Below are positions 32,552-44,096 of a stretch of 64,000 nucleotides of DNA, in pieces. The stretch covers positions 3,162,001 through 3,226,000 of the forward strand of contig JANCIK010000008.1 in the NCBI GenBank assembly GCA_028532985.1, written 5' to 3'. Numbering within the stretch: the stretch's first letter is position 1; every line of letters begins with the position of its first letter. The notes beneath the pieces are model-generated. The model was not told the DNA's origin, did no database searches, and saw nothing but the letters and a program-made list of their open reading frames with translations. The position numbers and the translations under genes were made by a program. This DNA comes from Stropharia rugosoannulata (taxonomy: Eukaryota; Basidiomycota; Agaricomycetes; Agaricales; Strophariaceae).

Positions 32552-35396
32552 TGATAGGGCACCTAAGTGCCTGGCTGTAAAATTTTGCGATTTTACTATA
32601 AATCCTATCATTTCAGTAGTCTAGACTATTAAAGTGGTATCAAAGACTTCAGTATGACCCAATGAGAGACAGAGAATAACGAAGACAAGTGTAGACCTCC
32701 ACTTAATCAATTAAGCGGGCTATTTTAACTATAAGCGAAACCACACTAAAAGCTTAAGTAAAAAGTGACAACAGTAACTGTCCACGTTAAAGAACTTAAC
32801 TGGAGAGTAAACCAAGAGACTTTAAACAAGCGGGTTAATAAGCCTTCACGGTTGGACTTAGTCGCAGGACCAGTATGGCTTATAAGCGCATCTGACTGGC
32901 TTAAAGTTAGAATAATAATAAGTCCGGCATAAAGGAGAGCACGGGTACGCTTTGCATTTAACCCGGTATAATTATACCGGGCTAAATGTAAAGTTACTGC
33001 CCAAGAAATACACTTAGTAATGTCTTCAGTTTCGAGGAAGTCAGATAAGCGGGTTAAACAGAGCGCAAAGGCAGAGGCATTATACCGGGTTAAATTATAC
33101 CGGGTTAAATGACACCCACCATAACAACAAAACTCGACTAGAGATTTATAGTGGGTCAGTCTTCTAAAAACCAGCCCTCGAAAAGAGAGATTAGGAGAAG
33201 CAGATCATTATGCCAGGTTATTTAACTTGAGTAATTATACCGGGCTATTTGACTTAGGCATTATACCGGCTAAATGACTTAGTCGTTATACCGGCTGTTT
33301 GATTGAACATTATACCAGGTTAATTAGCAAAGGTCAATAAGCCGGGCTAATAAACTTAGACAGTTCTACCGGGCTAATTAGCGGAGCCTCGTACTGGCCA
33401 TACAGAGGGAATATAGTGGGCTATTTGGCAGGAGCCTGATAGACCCTGAAAAGCAGGTACAGTCGGAGGCGAGATGACTCACCAGTGGGGTAACTCTGTC
33501 CCGGCTTACATTCCAAAAAGCCAAGGCGTAGTAAAACTGACTGTACTCAGGAGGCAGACAGACGCTGTGAGGTGCGAAGTCAGGTTGGACTGGTCTGAAA
33601 AGCCTGTCTCTATAGTTCACAATGTGCGAAGGCAACGTGTGTACAACGATAGCACGTTGAAAAGGTTTTACTTGTTTTAAAACAAGGAGCTTCCAGTGTA
33701 CGAGGTTTAAACAATGGTTTCCGATGCGAACTGGTATGATGTGTGTAGGTAGAATTTAACCCTGAAGGAAGCTGGAGAAGTACAGAGATATTCTACTCCT
33801 TAAATACCCGTCTGGTTGCCATGCCCAGATCGTACCATATACATCCACGAAGATCCGACCGCCCATGCTGACTTTTATCTCGCCGAAACCATGCTGCACT
33901 ACAGCATGCTTCATATCTTGGCCACAAATATCCTTATCTTCGGAAACCAAGCCCAAGCACAAGAGATCTTCCTGCGGCCGGATCAACTCCATGTTCTCCC
34001 TTAAACACACATCTCCTCCGACCCTCTTTCCACACCTATGTCCCTTGTGTTTGTATCGAGATACTTCTGCTTTCTGCTACCACACACTTGCATGTCGTCG
34101 GAAACCCCTGCATATCGTCGGAATCCGTTGCCATATTTGTCCCAGGTCGTATGTATGAGTATTTCCATGTGATTGACTCCTTGTGGGTCCATAGTTACAT
34201 CAGATTGTTAATATTGATCTGATGTTGTCGGCATCAGAAGTCCAATATTGCTCTGATGCTGTTATCTTTCTTGATCTGCCATTGAGTTGTAATAACATCT
34301 TGAGTCTTCCTTGTGCTTGTATTCTTGTTTCATCATGTACATATTTCATATCTTGCATCTTCATATCTTAGACTTCATATTTCGTGCTTCTTCTTGTTCT
34401 TTCAGTTTCCGATAGTAGTTTCCGATCGTTATGGCGGATATGTCGCTTCTTGTGTATCTATGTTCTGAACCTTATGGTTTTTCATGTTTTCACGAGGGGC
34501 CAGCCCCAGCCCCTCACAATGCCCAGGCACCGAAAGACGGTTTAACCATTCTAAAAATAGGCTCGTTCCTGACAAGCCTTCAGAATCTATCCTTTTTCAG
34601 TTATTTCAAATTCTTACTCCACTCATCTAGAACAACTAAAATGTAATTAAACGGACAGAACCGTATGGACCTACAAACCAATCAGGTGCGAGGTTTTAGT
34701 AGAGAACACCTCCGGGCACCTACGAAAACCCGTCTCCCAGAAACGTATAAATACCCCAGCATGTAACATAGAATAGCAGGTTCCCCCGAGTAGATTTACC
34801 TAGAGTGAATATATATGGTTTAAAGTCCTCACTGCGAGTTTAGAGAGAGTTCAAAGCTTTTGACAGATTACTTGACTAAGTCTTGAGTCTGGAAGCAGTT
34901 TTGCAGGCAACGTTTAACATATACCTGGAGCAGTTTAATTTTGCAGGCAGTGTCGTCGCGCACATACCTGGAGCGGTCATTTTGCAGGCAACACTATGTG
35001 TATACCTGGAGCGGTTATTTTGCAGGCAGTGTCGTCGCGCACATACCTGGAGCGGTTAAACAGTTATTCAGTTCTCTTTCTGATCGTCGTGTCAGACTAA
35101 GTCTCATTCGAGCACCTCGCGTTATATGCACACAAACTACACTTATCACACTACACTACCAAGCCCTTGGGCTGAGTCTTTGTGTTAAGAAAACGTTTAC
35201 CTGGCTTATATTATAAAAGACAACTGTGTCTTTCTTTTGTACATAGACCCCCGACTTTGCATTAAAGAAGCATTTGTTTGAGATTGGTTGTGTGTTTTTG
35301 TTGTGGTTGTTGGTTGTGTTGTGTTAGATCATTTCTAGCAGGACATACAAACGGGCCATCACTGAGCACTTGACCAGACCCAAACAAAGTCCTTCA
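32552..35396 (+). mobile_element. Element B: inverted second copy of element A
   Basis: Begins TGATAGGGCACCTAAGTGCC and ends AAAGTCCTTCA, with TTGC on both sides (32548-32551 and 35397-35400). It contains the same internal parts as A in opposite orientation: motif array 32955-33385, nested solo LTR 33566-34518 and the 40-bp tandem array near 34903-35064. Translations of all longer frames are identical between A and B except near the outer ends, so divergence is very low. A TATAAATA box at about 34746, roughly 650 bp before the 3' end, fits an LTR promoter. Confidence 0.8.
33566..34518 (-). repeat. Solo LTR nested in element B
   Basis: Reverse copy of 18797-19751, at the same internal position and with the same flanks (acgc and atgc, complement of the gcat/gcgt pair in A). 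The LTR was therefore inside the parent element before A and B separated. Confidence 0.85.
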
Positions 35397-35400
35397 TTGC

Positions 35401-36924
35401 CAATATGGAAACAGCCTCTGGCAGGTTCTTGCTCAGGACCACTTGGCCCAGACTCTGCTGGCACCTCAAGTGGGGGGTCACCCTCACTGTCCTCTTCACT
35501 AACCAACTCGATGTCTTTGGCCTCAGGTGCTGGGGGCACAGGAGACAGTACTGCAGGAGTTTCTGCCTGTGGCACAACAGGTGGCAAGAGGGCAGTGGTG
35601 GGGGCAGCATGGGCAGTCAGCCTGAGGGACATTGAAGGGAGCCCCCAGCCCACTGTTGCATCTTCGGCTGGCAGTGCAGTCTTGTGTTGAGGAAGTCCCA
35701 AGGCCAGCAATTGGTCTTGGTGGCATAGCAACTGGCAGGCAGTTGGGACTTGGCACTGGTTGACTTCGTGCGCATCTTCCCCTTTCCCTTTGCTGCCAGT
35801 TTCACATCTGACTCGCTGTTGTCTTTGCTCTTCTGCACCGTCCTGGTTGCCATCTGCCTTGCCTCGGGGTTGCTTTGTACACCCTTCCCCTTCACTGCCT
35901 TGCACTGCATCTGGGGCTCTTTATCCTCTTCCTCATCATTGTCCTTGCTCTCCTTGTCCTCGCTGTCGATGACATATTCACGGGACTTTTCAACTGCCCT
36001 GTGATTTGATGGGCCAGCCACCAGCAGCTTGGCGACTGGCCCTTGTGCTCCCTTCATAGCAATATGCTTGGTGATGTTCTTCTTCGCTGCCGGCACCTGG
36101 ACTACCGGTGTTTCCAATATCTCAACTTCACTCTCCTCTTGTCATGCCTTTGCCCTCTTGATCTTGGGCACCTTCGATGGCAGCACTGCAATGAAAACTT
36201 CTGTGACGTCCCCGAAGGCTGCCGGATGTGTGCCTGTGGGGGAGGGCATCTTCTCCCTGTTTGCCAGCTTCGTATTTTTCTTTGCCACTTTGGTGGCAGG
36301 TGCAGGGGCAGGGGCGGGCACAGGTGCAGGAGTAATGGCAGGGATGGGGGCCAGCAATGGCACAGGCAGAGGGGCGGGTGTGGCAGTAGGAGGGGTGGGT
36401 GCAGCCTTTGATGATGTGGCTGCTGGTGCAGCTGCCAGTGTAATCCCTACCGCAGCTGGGCGCTCAGCTATACAAAGTTCAGTAAAGATTAGTGAATATA
36501 TTTTTGTTACTCACCAATAATTGGCATGGACTTTGTGACCACCTCCACTGTGCTCTGCTCCTGCTGCCGGAGCACATACAGTCCAGTCTTCACCATCTCC
36601 CTGAAAATCTCCCACTTGACATTTTCAGCATCCCTTCTGTCTGTGTTTGCATCCTTCGGCAGCAACTTGCAAAGGTAGTTGTACAGAGTCAGACCCACTG
36701 CATGCCCCTGCAGGGGTCTGTTTCCTTGCATGAAGTTCAACCTATCAAATGAAATAAGTAAGTGATACTTTAATAAAAAGAACTAGTAGACTTACCAATG
36801 ATTTCCATATCCTAGTCCTCTCCTTCAAGAATGACTGGCTTCCTCCTTGCCAGACCTTGATGCAATTGTGGTGGAAAGTGATGAGCACTGCACAGATGTC
36901 GAGGTTGCTGTGTGATGAGGCCAT
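35401..36924 (-). pseudogene. Unrecognised gene, 3' end cut by element B
   Basis: Starts at ATG 36924 with MASSHSNLDICAVLITFHHN then CIKVWQGGSQSFLKERTRIW. After an intron near 36745-36795 it reads NFMQGNRPLQGHAVGLTLYN, YLCKLLPKDANTDRR and WEIFREMVKTGLYVLRQQEQ. After a second intron near 36470-36520 a Pro/Ala-rich repeat (APVPAPAPAPATKV) and acidic/basic low-complexity parts follow, with a stop near 36141 and a frame change before PPLEVPAESGPSGPEQEPAR at its end. Element B is inserted just after CFHIG. The first two exons look conserved and functional in style; I do not recognise a named family. Confidence 0.45.
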
Positions 36925-37098
36925 AGTTTGAGAGTGATAAGAGAGGGAGTGGATGGGGTGAGCATGTTTGCAAAGTGGGTACAGAGGTGTAGGAGAGATT
37001 AAAAGTTCCGTTGATGGATGGTTGGTATTACAAAAATGAACATTGTACAAATAATGGTCAACATTCTCATGCTGCCATTCAACAAAGGCCCTTGTCAT

Positions 37099-38100
37099 GT
37101 AAAGTTTGAAGGCAGCCAGCTTTTTCTGCCAGCCTCAAGTAGCTACGACTTGTGTTTCAAGACATATTTGCCATGCATGTAAAGACTGCTTGGGTAGACT
37201 TGTTCAGACAAAGTATCCTATTTCTCCAAGTGATCACAGATAAATGAATAGCTAGGAATTTGCCTGTATGCATTTGCCCTTCATGTCTTAAAGCCTTCCA
37301 TGCTGGAAAACAAAATGATCAAATGAAACCAGTGGCCACACTGGCGGTCTCAGCATACTCTGTTAGTCATTTGATTTGCACAAGTGTTTCAAATGTACCC
37401 CAATATGTGACAGTGTATATATACTGTAAAGCAGGTAATCTGACTCTATAATGACAAACCGCCAGCCTAACTGCTGGCCTTGTTCTAGATTTAAACACTG
37501 TTTGTTCAGACTAGCTCAGACTGTATCTTTGCATGAATAAAACACTAGTTATTTAACTGTATGCAGCCTGGCTTGATTCAGAGCCTACCAAACATGAATG
37601 CTAGTTGATGAGGCAGAACTGCTGGTCTGACCATTGGCCTACATTCTTTTAGAACCCCGGCAAATCCATCATATGCATAGAAGATCATGTGATTCACTGT
37701 TGCATTTGTGCTTACAACAGCCAGCCATATTTGTACCAGGCAGCTGTTGCTGATGACTAATGATACTGGCTGCATATCTGAAAATTGCCAGTCAAGAATA
37801 ATAACATTAAATGGATTGCCGGTTTCAAATGAAATATTGAACAGGCAGCCAGGTACTGAACATGAAACTGCCAGCCTATCTGACATTTGCTGGTTAATGG
37901 CTACAATTTTGTAATATAGCGACAAAATCTTGACCAGTTGCCGGTTTGAAATCCGACATTTAGTGGAACAAACTGGCGGCTAATTGTTTCAATCACCAGT
38001 CATTGTTCTCCCCAGTGGCCATTCCATTTGTTGAAAATGGCCCTGTAATTCATGGTCAAATACTAGCTTCCCATTAGTCCTGTGTAGCACGGTAATATAC
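37099..38100. other. Noncoding stretch dense in GCCAG/CTGGC motifs
   Basis: Between about 37105 and 38015 there are many CAGCCAGC, GCCGGTTT, ACTGGCGG and CTGCCAGCC motifs in both orientations at 20-60 bp spacing. No gene was recognised. It could be the subterminal region of a CACTA or hAT element, but no terminus was identified. Confidence 0.35.
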
Positions 38101-38799
38101 TAGGTTTTCATTAGCTCAAAATAACTCTGTGATCCACAGTATAATAATAGTTCACTATACTATTATAGATCACGGTACTCAGCCACTGTCCTATGTGCAC
38201 AGCTGCCATCATTGGACATTCAGGTGTCAGCAGAGCTGGTGGTCCAGTAGCAGCAGGAGGTTGCAAAGTTGGATCATTGGTCGGAGTGATGGCAGTGAGT
38301 TCAGCTGACATCGTTGAGTCAAGGCCTGGTGCCACAGCAGTGGGCACCCATGCAGATACCTTCAAGCTCTTGACAGGGGGCAGCTAGTAGTAGAAGCAAG
38401 ATTTCAGCATCATATATTTGTATTACAGTCTGAACTCACCAGATTGGGACTTTCTTCATCCAAGCAAGCTGTGAGATCATATACAACTAGGGACTTTGCC
38501 TGTTTACCTGCAGCATTTGAGGTGACTGCTGGAGCAGCTGCAGAATAGCTTCCAGTTCGTGAAAGGGGGATGTAGATGTTGTTGTTGTTGTTGTCATCAT
38601 CCTCACCAAACTCATCTTCATCATTGTCCTCGTTGATGTTGCTGTTTTTGAGGTTATGCTAGTTTTCATCTTAGTCATAAGCTGCACTGCCATCAAAGTT
38701 GCTGTCATTACCATGCACCATATCAACCAACATGTCACTTGGCTCTGCTTTGACAATCACAGGCAGCAGCGGCTCTGACTTTGTGGACATTGTGTGAGT

Positions 38800-41700
38800 C
38801 ATCACAAAAAAGACTTTTGATGAGAGGGCACTTTAGGAAAGTGCAATCAGATCATCAATTGATGGGGCCGTCAACTACTTTAGGATGTCATGAGATGCCT
38901 TGGCATGTCCTGGCATGCCCTGGCATGCTTTGAATTTCCATGCAACATGGGGAAATAAAGCCAGCTTGAACAACTTTTCCCACCTTCATTGTTGATTTTC
39001 AAACATTAGAATTATACACATTATATGGGTGACATGCCCATTTAAGTACTTCAAACAGTGCAATAATTTGATTATGTAAGCCTATCCAATATTGCCCTAA
39101 GTCAACTAAGTCCTCTAAGTTCACTTGCACTTCACTCTCATGTTCCCCACTCCCCTTCCTCAACTTTTCTTGTATGCTTAGGCTCTACTCTACTCAGGCA
39201 GTCCTTGGTGGCTGATACCTTGTTAGATCTGGTATAGAGCTTGGATTTATGTCAGGAGGGCAAATGTGGATGGAATAGGCCCATCCCTATAGAGATTGCT
39301 TTATATTGTTGGAATGGTGAACCGAATTATCAAACAGTTTTTTGGTGCGTCTTCAGCTCATTTATACGTTTCTAATGCATTCAAGAACATCCATAATGAA
39401 CCAGTATTCAACGTGTTGAGAGGTCTGCTGCAGGGCTAGACTCGAATCACAAGAAGCACAACACACACAACCCCAGCGGAGCGAGATCCTATCCCTTAGA
39501 TCGAGCAATGCTCTTCAGCTAAGTGGATTATAGATGTCTACGCTTCTCCTGGTACCTCTCTGCTGAGCGGATTGTGATGTTTAAGGGTCTCGTAAGTTTC
39601 GTCCAGATGTCCGCTGTACAGTGCCTGCAAGTTCGTTTTTAAGGAGGGGTTTAATTCTAGAAGTCTCAGATTAATGTCTGGGCAACCTCCGCTGAGTGCA
39701 GGGTATCGATAGTAATGTATAGTTTTGATGGTGGCTCCATGGGGCTTATTCCGCTGAGTGGGTTTGAGGTCCGGTGACCGATGCAGATGCTCACACAAGC
39801 TGGTATTCCCAATTGTGCCTCGCTCCGCTGACTATCCAAAGTCGTTCCGCTGGGACTGTCCAAAGTCCTATTCCGCTGAGGCTATCCAGAACCTCGTTCA
39901 CCCGGTGGTGCAGTCTCAATTCACAAAACACTACAGCGCGAGTTTTCGTACACAGTTGCACTGACTCCCCGCTGAGCTCTCCAAATGACCCGGTGGCCAG
40001 AAGCTATCCAAAACTTCTATGATTCACAATACACTTCACAGTAAAGACCCTAACAAAAGCTAAACACAGCCCGCTGACAGTCTGGGACGGAGCCCAACAC
40101 ACAGATCTAGTGGGTAGACAATTGCTTGATTTCCATAGTTACAATTACAAGTTTATATAGATGTGTGCTGTGTACTAATTTAGGTGGAGAGTAAATACTA
40201 GCAACGCTCGACCAAAGGTCCGCTGAGTGCATGTGCCTCTGCTGGGCGTTTTGATGACTACTCCGCTGAGCGCAACCTGACCTCGTTGTGTTGCCAGCCT
40301 CCGCCGAGAGACGCTGTTAAACTCCACTGAGCGGTTCCTTCCTGGTTATTGGGGCCTGGTTACTGCTGCCAAAGTTCCCCAGCGGAGTCTGTGCTGTGTG
40401 CATTATTTATTTCCCTCGGGCATCACACGCTCCAGCGTGCGCGCCACGGTCACCTGACAAGTGGACTTAGGCAAATCTCGCCTTCATAATGTGTTCTGCT
40501 GAGCCCCCTTTGGGACACTGTCTACACACAGTCCTGCTCGTCGCCTTTGATATTTCTTGCTCAGCTGTACTCCTGCCTTCCGCTGAGAAGACAGTAACCA
40601 TTATGTGCCCCGCTGGCAGTTATTCCAGGTCCTTCAACTGTGTACTTATGGCTAACCGTGATGTGCTCCTCCTGCCCCTGGACTGCCTCTGCTTGAAAGT
40701 GCAATAACTCCAGATCCTGTCCACATTTACTCTTGATTCTTTTTGAACCTTCAAGAGAATTTTAGTGCTCTGCCAACAGTCTCCAAGATCATGCCAATTC
40801 ATCCTGTACTTGCCAAGTATCATCTTATAGGTATCAAGTCCCCCTAGGACACATTTTCCCTCATATATCTGTCAATACCTGGCCAAACAGTATGATTTTT
40901 GCATTTCCTGGTTTGTCTCATTAATACCTATCAAACAGTACAATTAATTGCTCGATTTGACGAGCTTGAGGGCGATCTCAATCTGTGTGTTCTCCTTCCC
41001 CTGGATGGGACAATTTAATTCATAGGTGTGCTTCTAGCTGTCCTGAGTGTTTCAAACTTTGGGAAAACTTACTCAACTACATAAGGTACCTGCCCCTGCG
41101 ACGGCTTGATTTTTGGGGCAATAAAGCATCCTCCATCTCAAGTTGTTGGTCAACTTCGGAGTTTTGATGTATTTCTTTGATTCTGACATAGGTTCGTCTC
41201 CAATCTTCTAAATTCTTTCTATGATGAACTCACCTTGACTGTAGCTTTCTGACAAGCCCTCAAACACTCTATATCGTTGCTTGGAACATGAAAAACACCC
41301 ATGTGCTCCTCCTCCCCCTCCCTCCTCCAGGTAAAGTACTTCATATTTTGGGTTCCTGTTCATATTTTTGCCTGATTTTTTTTGGAGTCTTCTAATACAG
41401 ATAGGAATAAACCAATCATTTAGATTTCGGCGTCCGATATGGCCTCAATATCCAACCTCCCTGGTGACCATATGACTACTATGGCAGACTTGAATATCAT
41501 CTCCCTCCTTCAATTTTCAACAAAGGCTTTCACAACTTGGCATGCTTATTCACCATTTATGTTACACAAATTTTGGGACTCCTGGATGCCTGTGAGTAGC
41601 CATGTCCTCCTCCATCACCTTGTCTTGGACTAATTTCGCTCTAATTCCAGAACAATTTCTCCAATTGCCTCGCGGTTTTTTGGAGTGTTTTTGCATCACT

Positions 41701-42108
41701 TCAAGCTTTCTAACGAGCCCTTGAATGTGTTATTCCGAGCAGAATTACCATCTTCATAGGCACCCTATCACTGTGTTGTATTATATGTATCTACATGAAT
41801 ACTGTATTATCTAGTCCAGTTAGAGTCAATATATATCTTGTTTTGTATAAGAAGTTTGAATAGTACTTGTTAAATGGCATTATATCTAAACATCTTTGAA
41901 TGATGCAAGGCACATCTGGTGGATCCTAGGATGCCTTGAGCTGCCCTGGATTGCCTTGGGAAAGTTGTACCTGGTTGTTTGCAGAGGGACCTTGCCCTGA
42001 GTGCACCTAAGGGCCCTGGCTGCTTTGCATGCCCTGGATACCTTAGGATCTCTAAGGCAGTGCCAGGGAGATACAAAGCCCCTAGGGACAAAAGTCATTT
42101 TCCTGATG
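38800..42108 (+). mobile_element. Element G1: 3.3-kb TIR element containing X1
   Basis: Begins CATCACAAAAAAGACTTTTG and ends CATTTTCCTGATG; read from the other side the end is CATCAGGAAAATGACTTTTG, so the two termini form an imperfect inverted repeat. G2 (44097-46313) is an inverted copy. Differences: G1 holds X1 (39416-40657) exactly where about 325 bp present in G2 (about 45365-45690) are missing. No transposase seen, so non-autonomous. TIR starts resemble those of D and E (ATCAGGAAAA). Confidence 0.65.
39416..40657 (+). repeat. Repeat X1, rich in CCGCTGAG motifs
   Basis: Begins TTGAGAGGTCTGCTG and ends ACTTATGGCTAACC. About 19 copies of CCGCTGAG or one-step variants occur, spaced 20-150 bp, mostly in one orientation. 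X2 (46316-47468) is an inverted copy in which nearly every CpG of the motif is TpG or CpA. No coding sequence. The class of element is unknown. Confidence 0.7.
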
Positions 42109-44096
42109 GTTGGCTGCTTCATGCTGCTACCACTAGCCTTGCATGTTACTGACTGACAGCTCTGGGAGACTGCAATTGAGCCGATACAGTAGACCTTCCA
42201 GTTGCCCTCACATAACCAAATGTAGGGAAATTTAGCATACATTTCACAAATAAAATACTTGCTTTCTGTAATTCCAAATTGGCCCCACTTCTTGGGAATA
42301 GGTGTTTTGCAGTCCTTGGCTAACTGAATGAGAATTGAGCAGGCTATTAGTCAAATACCCTTGGCTGTGTCACCACTAACAATGACTCCATTTTTGTCTC
42401 CAACAAATTGATACAGGACATTCTCATTGTTGAGAGCAAGACAAGAACTGCCTTGCTGACCTTTCCTGCCAATAGTGGGATCAACTATGGTTCTTGCCTG
42501 ATTCTCCTTCTGCATGTATGCATTGAACTTGCACTTCATGTGGAATTGAATTGATGGATAGTTTGATGCCTTGAAGCTGCCTTGGTGTGGGATACTGAAG
42601 CCTGTCTGGGCATGGGTCAACAGCTCTGTAGTATTGGGCTTGCCCATCATAGCAACCAAATTATTGTAGCAAGCCCTACAAGGCAAATAGTGGTTAGTTA
42701 TTGAACTGAACATGTGCATATACTCACCTCAGCTCCTGGTATCAACCCTGCAATGCAACATATGAGTCATACACTGAGCCACATGCTCTATTTGTGCAAC
42801 CTATTGACAAGTCATGGTGACTGTGAGGGGCAACTGACAGATCAGGACTGTGATCATGAGCCTAGAGTCAAGTTCATAGAATCAGCTTGCCAAATATAAC
42901 AAATATCTAAGACATACCATATCCTTGTAAGGACCTGAGTGCATGTCCATGCTACCACACATCCACAGAGGGCTTGAAGATGGCTGGGATGACTGTGAAT
43001 GATAGCCAAAATGGCTGAACTGGGAAGGACCAGTAGCAAGTCCAGCAGGTCCTGGCATATTAAATGGATCAGGTTTATTATCTTCAAAGATTAGCAGGTC
43101 ATGTTGCTTCTTTTGAGTGAAGAGATGAAGGGTTGGGTGGTTCTGCATGATAGTTTGGAGACAAGGAAGGAACCAGACATTGTGCTTAAACTGCTACTTT
43201 CCTAATATAGTCTCAACTGATCTGGATGGAACTACACTTCAAATCAACTTGAAATACACAGCTTCATTTAACTACCAAACTATTTTACATGTTGTAGAGT
43301 AGAGTATAAGCTACTACAAGGACAGTTCTAATACCTACAAGTTTTCTTCAACTTCTGAGTTATGGAATCTTAAACACTTAGCCTGTTTCTTTGGGTGCAA
43401 AGCACTAGACGAGTCTGTTTCTATCTTTGATGGATTGCCATTGTTGTCTATGGACTGGGCCTTTGCTATTTTCTTCTTGGCTTGAGTTCTTACTACATGC
43501 TTGCCAGATGGTGTCTGCTTCATCAGAATCCAGACACTGGATGAATCAGTTTCTGTGTTTAATGACACAGAGTCTGATCCCTTGGCAGCTTGACATTCAG
43601 CCTAAGCCTGACTAGCATGACTGTTGTCCTCAGCCTTTGCCTTTTTCTCCATTTTCTTGTCCACCTGGAGTTTTTCCCATGCAACAAATTCAGGGAACTT
43701 GTCATCAAATGCTTGCCATATTGCATCCATTTTAGCCTGAAATACAGGATCCTAAAGCTGCTATTAGACTAAGTGCAGAAAGAGAAGTTTAAGCACACCA
43801 ATTATCAATTGTGGTGTCTGTTTCTACTATATCTTCAGAGTCGGGATGGCATAAGTCTAGTTTGCTACACCCTGCTACTGGAGAAGCACAATGATCTGGG
43901 CTTGCATTCAACGGTGACACACCTGCATTTACACCAAGGTTGTAAGGTAGCCACAGCAGGTGTTTTGAGCTGGTGTGCAAGGGTACAGCAGAGCAGTGAC
44001 TAGCCTGGTCAGCTGTCTCAGCACTCAGTGCATGTATCACAAATCTTTCACGCATGTGCTCAGCAGACGGTTGTGTGGGGTTCAGCGGACTGTACA

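Larger units (their letters stand above)
38110..44096 (-). pseudogene. Unrecognised gene split by element G1
   Basis: Minus-strand exon-like stretches run from about 44095 (RFVIHALSAETADQASHCS) through FQAKMDAIWQAFDDKFPEFV (about 43750), KQTPSGKHVVRTQAKKKIAK (about 43500), FEDNKPDPFNMPGPAGL (about 43080), PHQGSFKASNYPSIQFHMKC (about 42570) and WGQFGITESKYFICEMYAKF (about 42260) to IRK at 42112, where G1 begins. Beyond G1, STKSEPLLPVIVKAEPSD (38790) and an acidic Asn-rich tail may be its C-terminus. Several stops. No family name recognised. The link across G1 is inference from strand and reading style. Confidence 0.4.
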
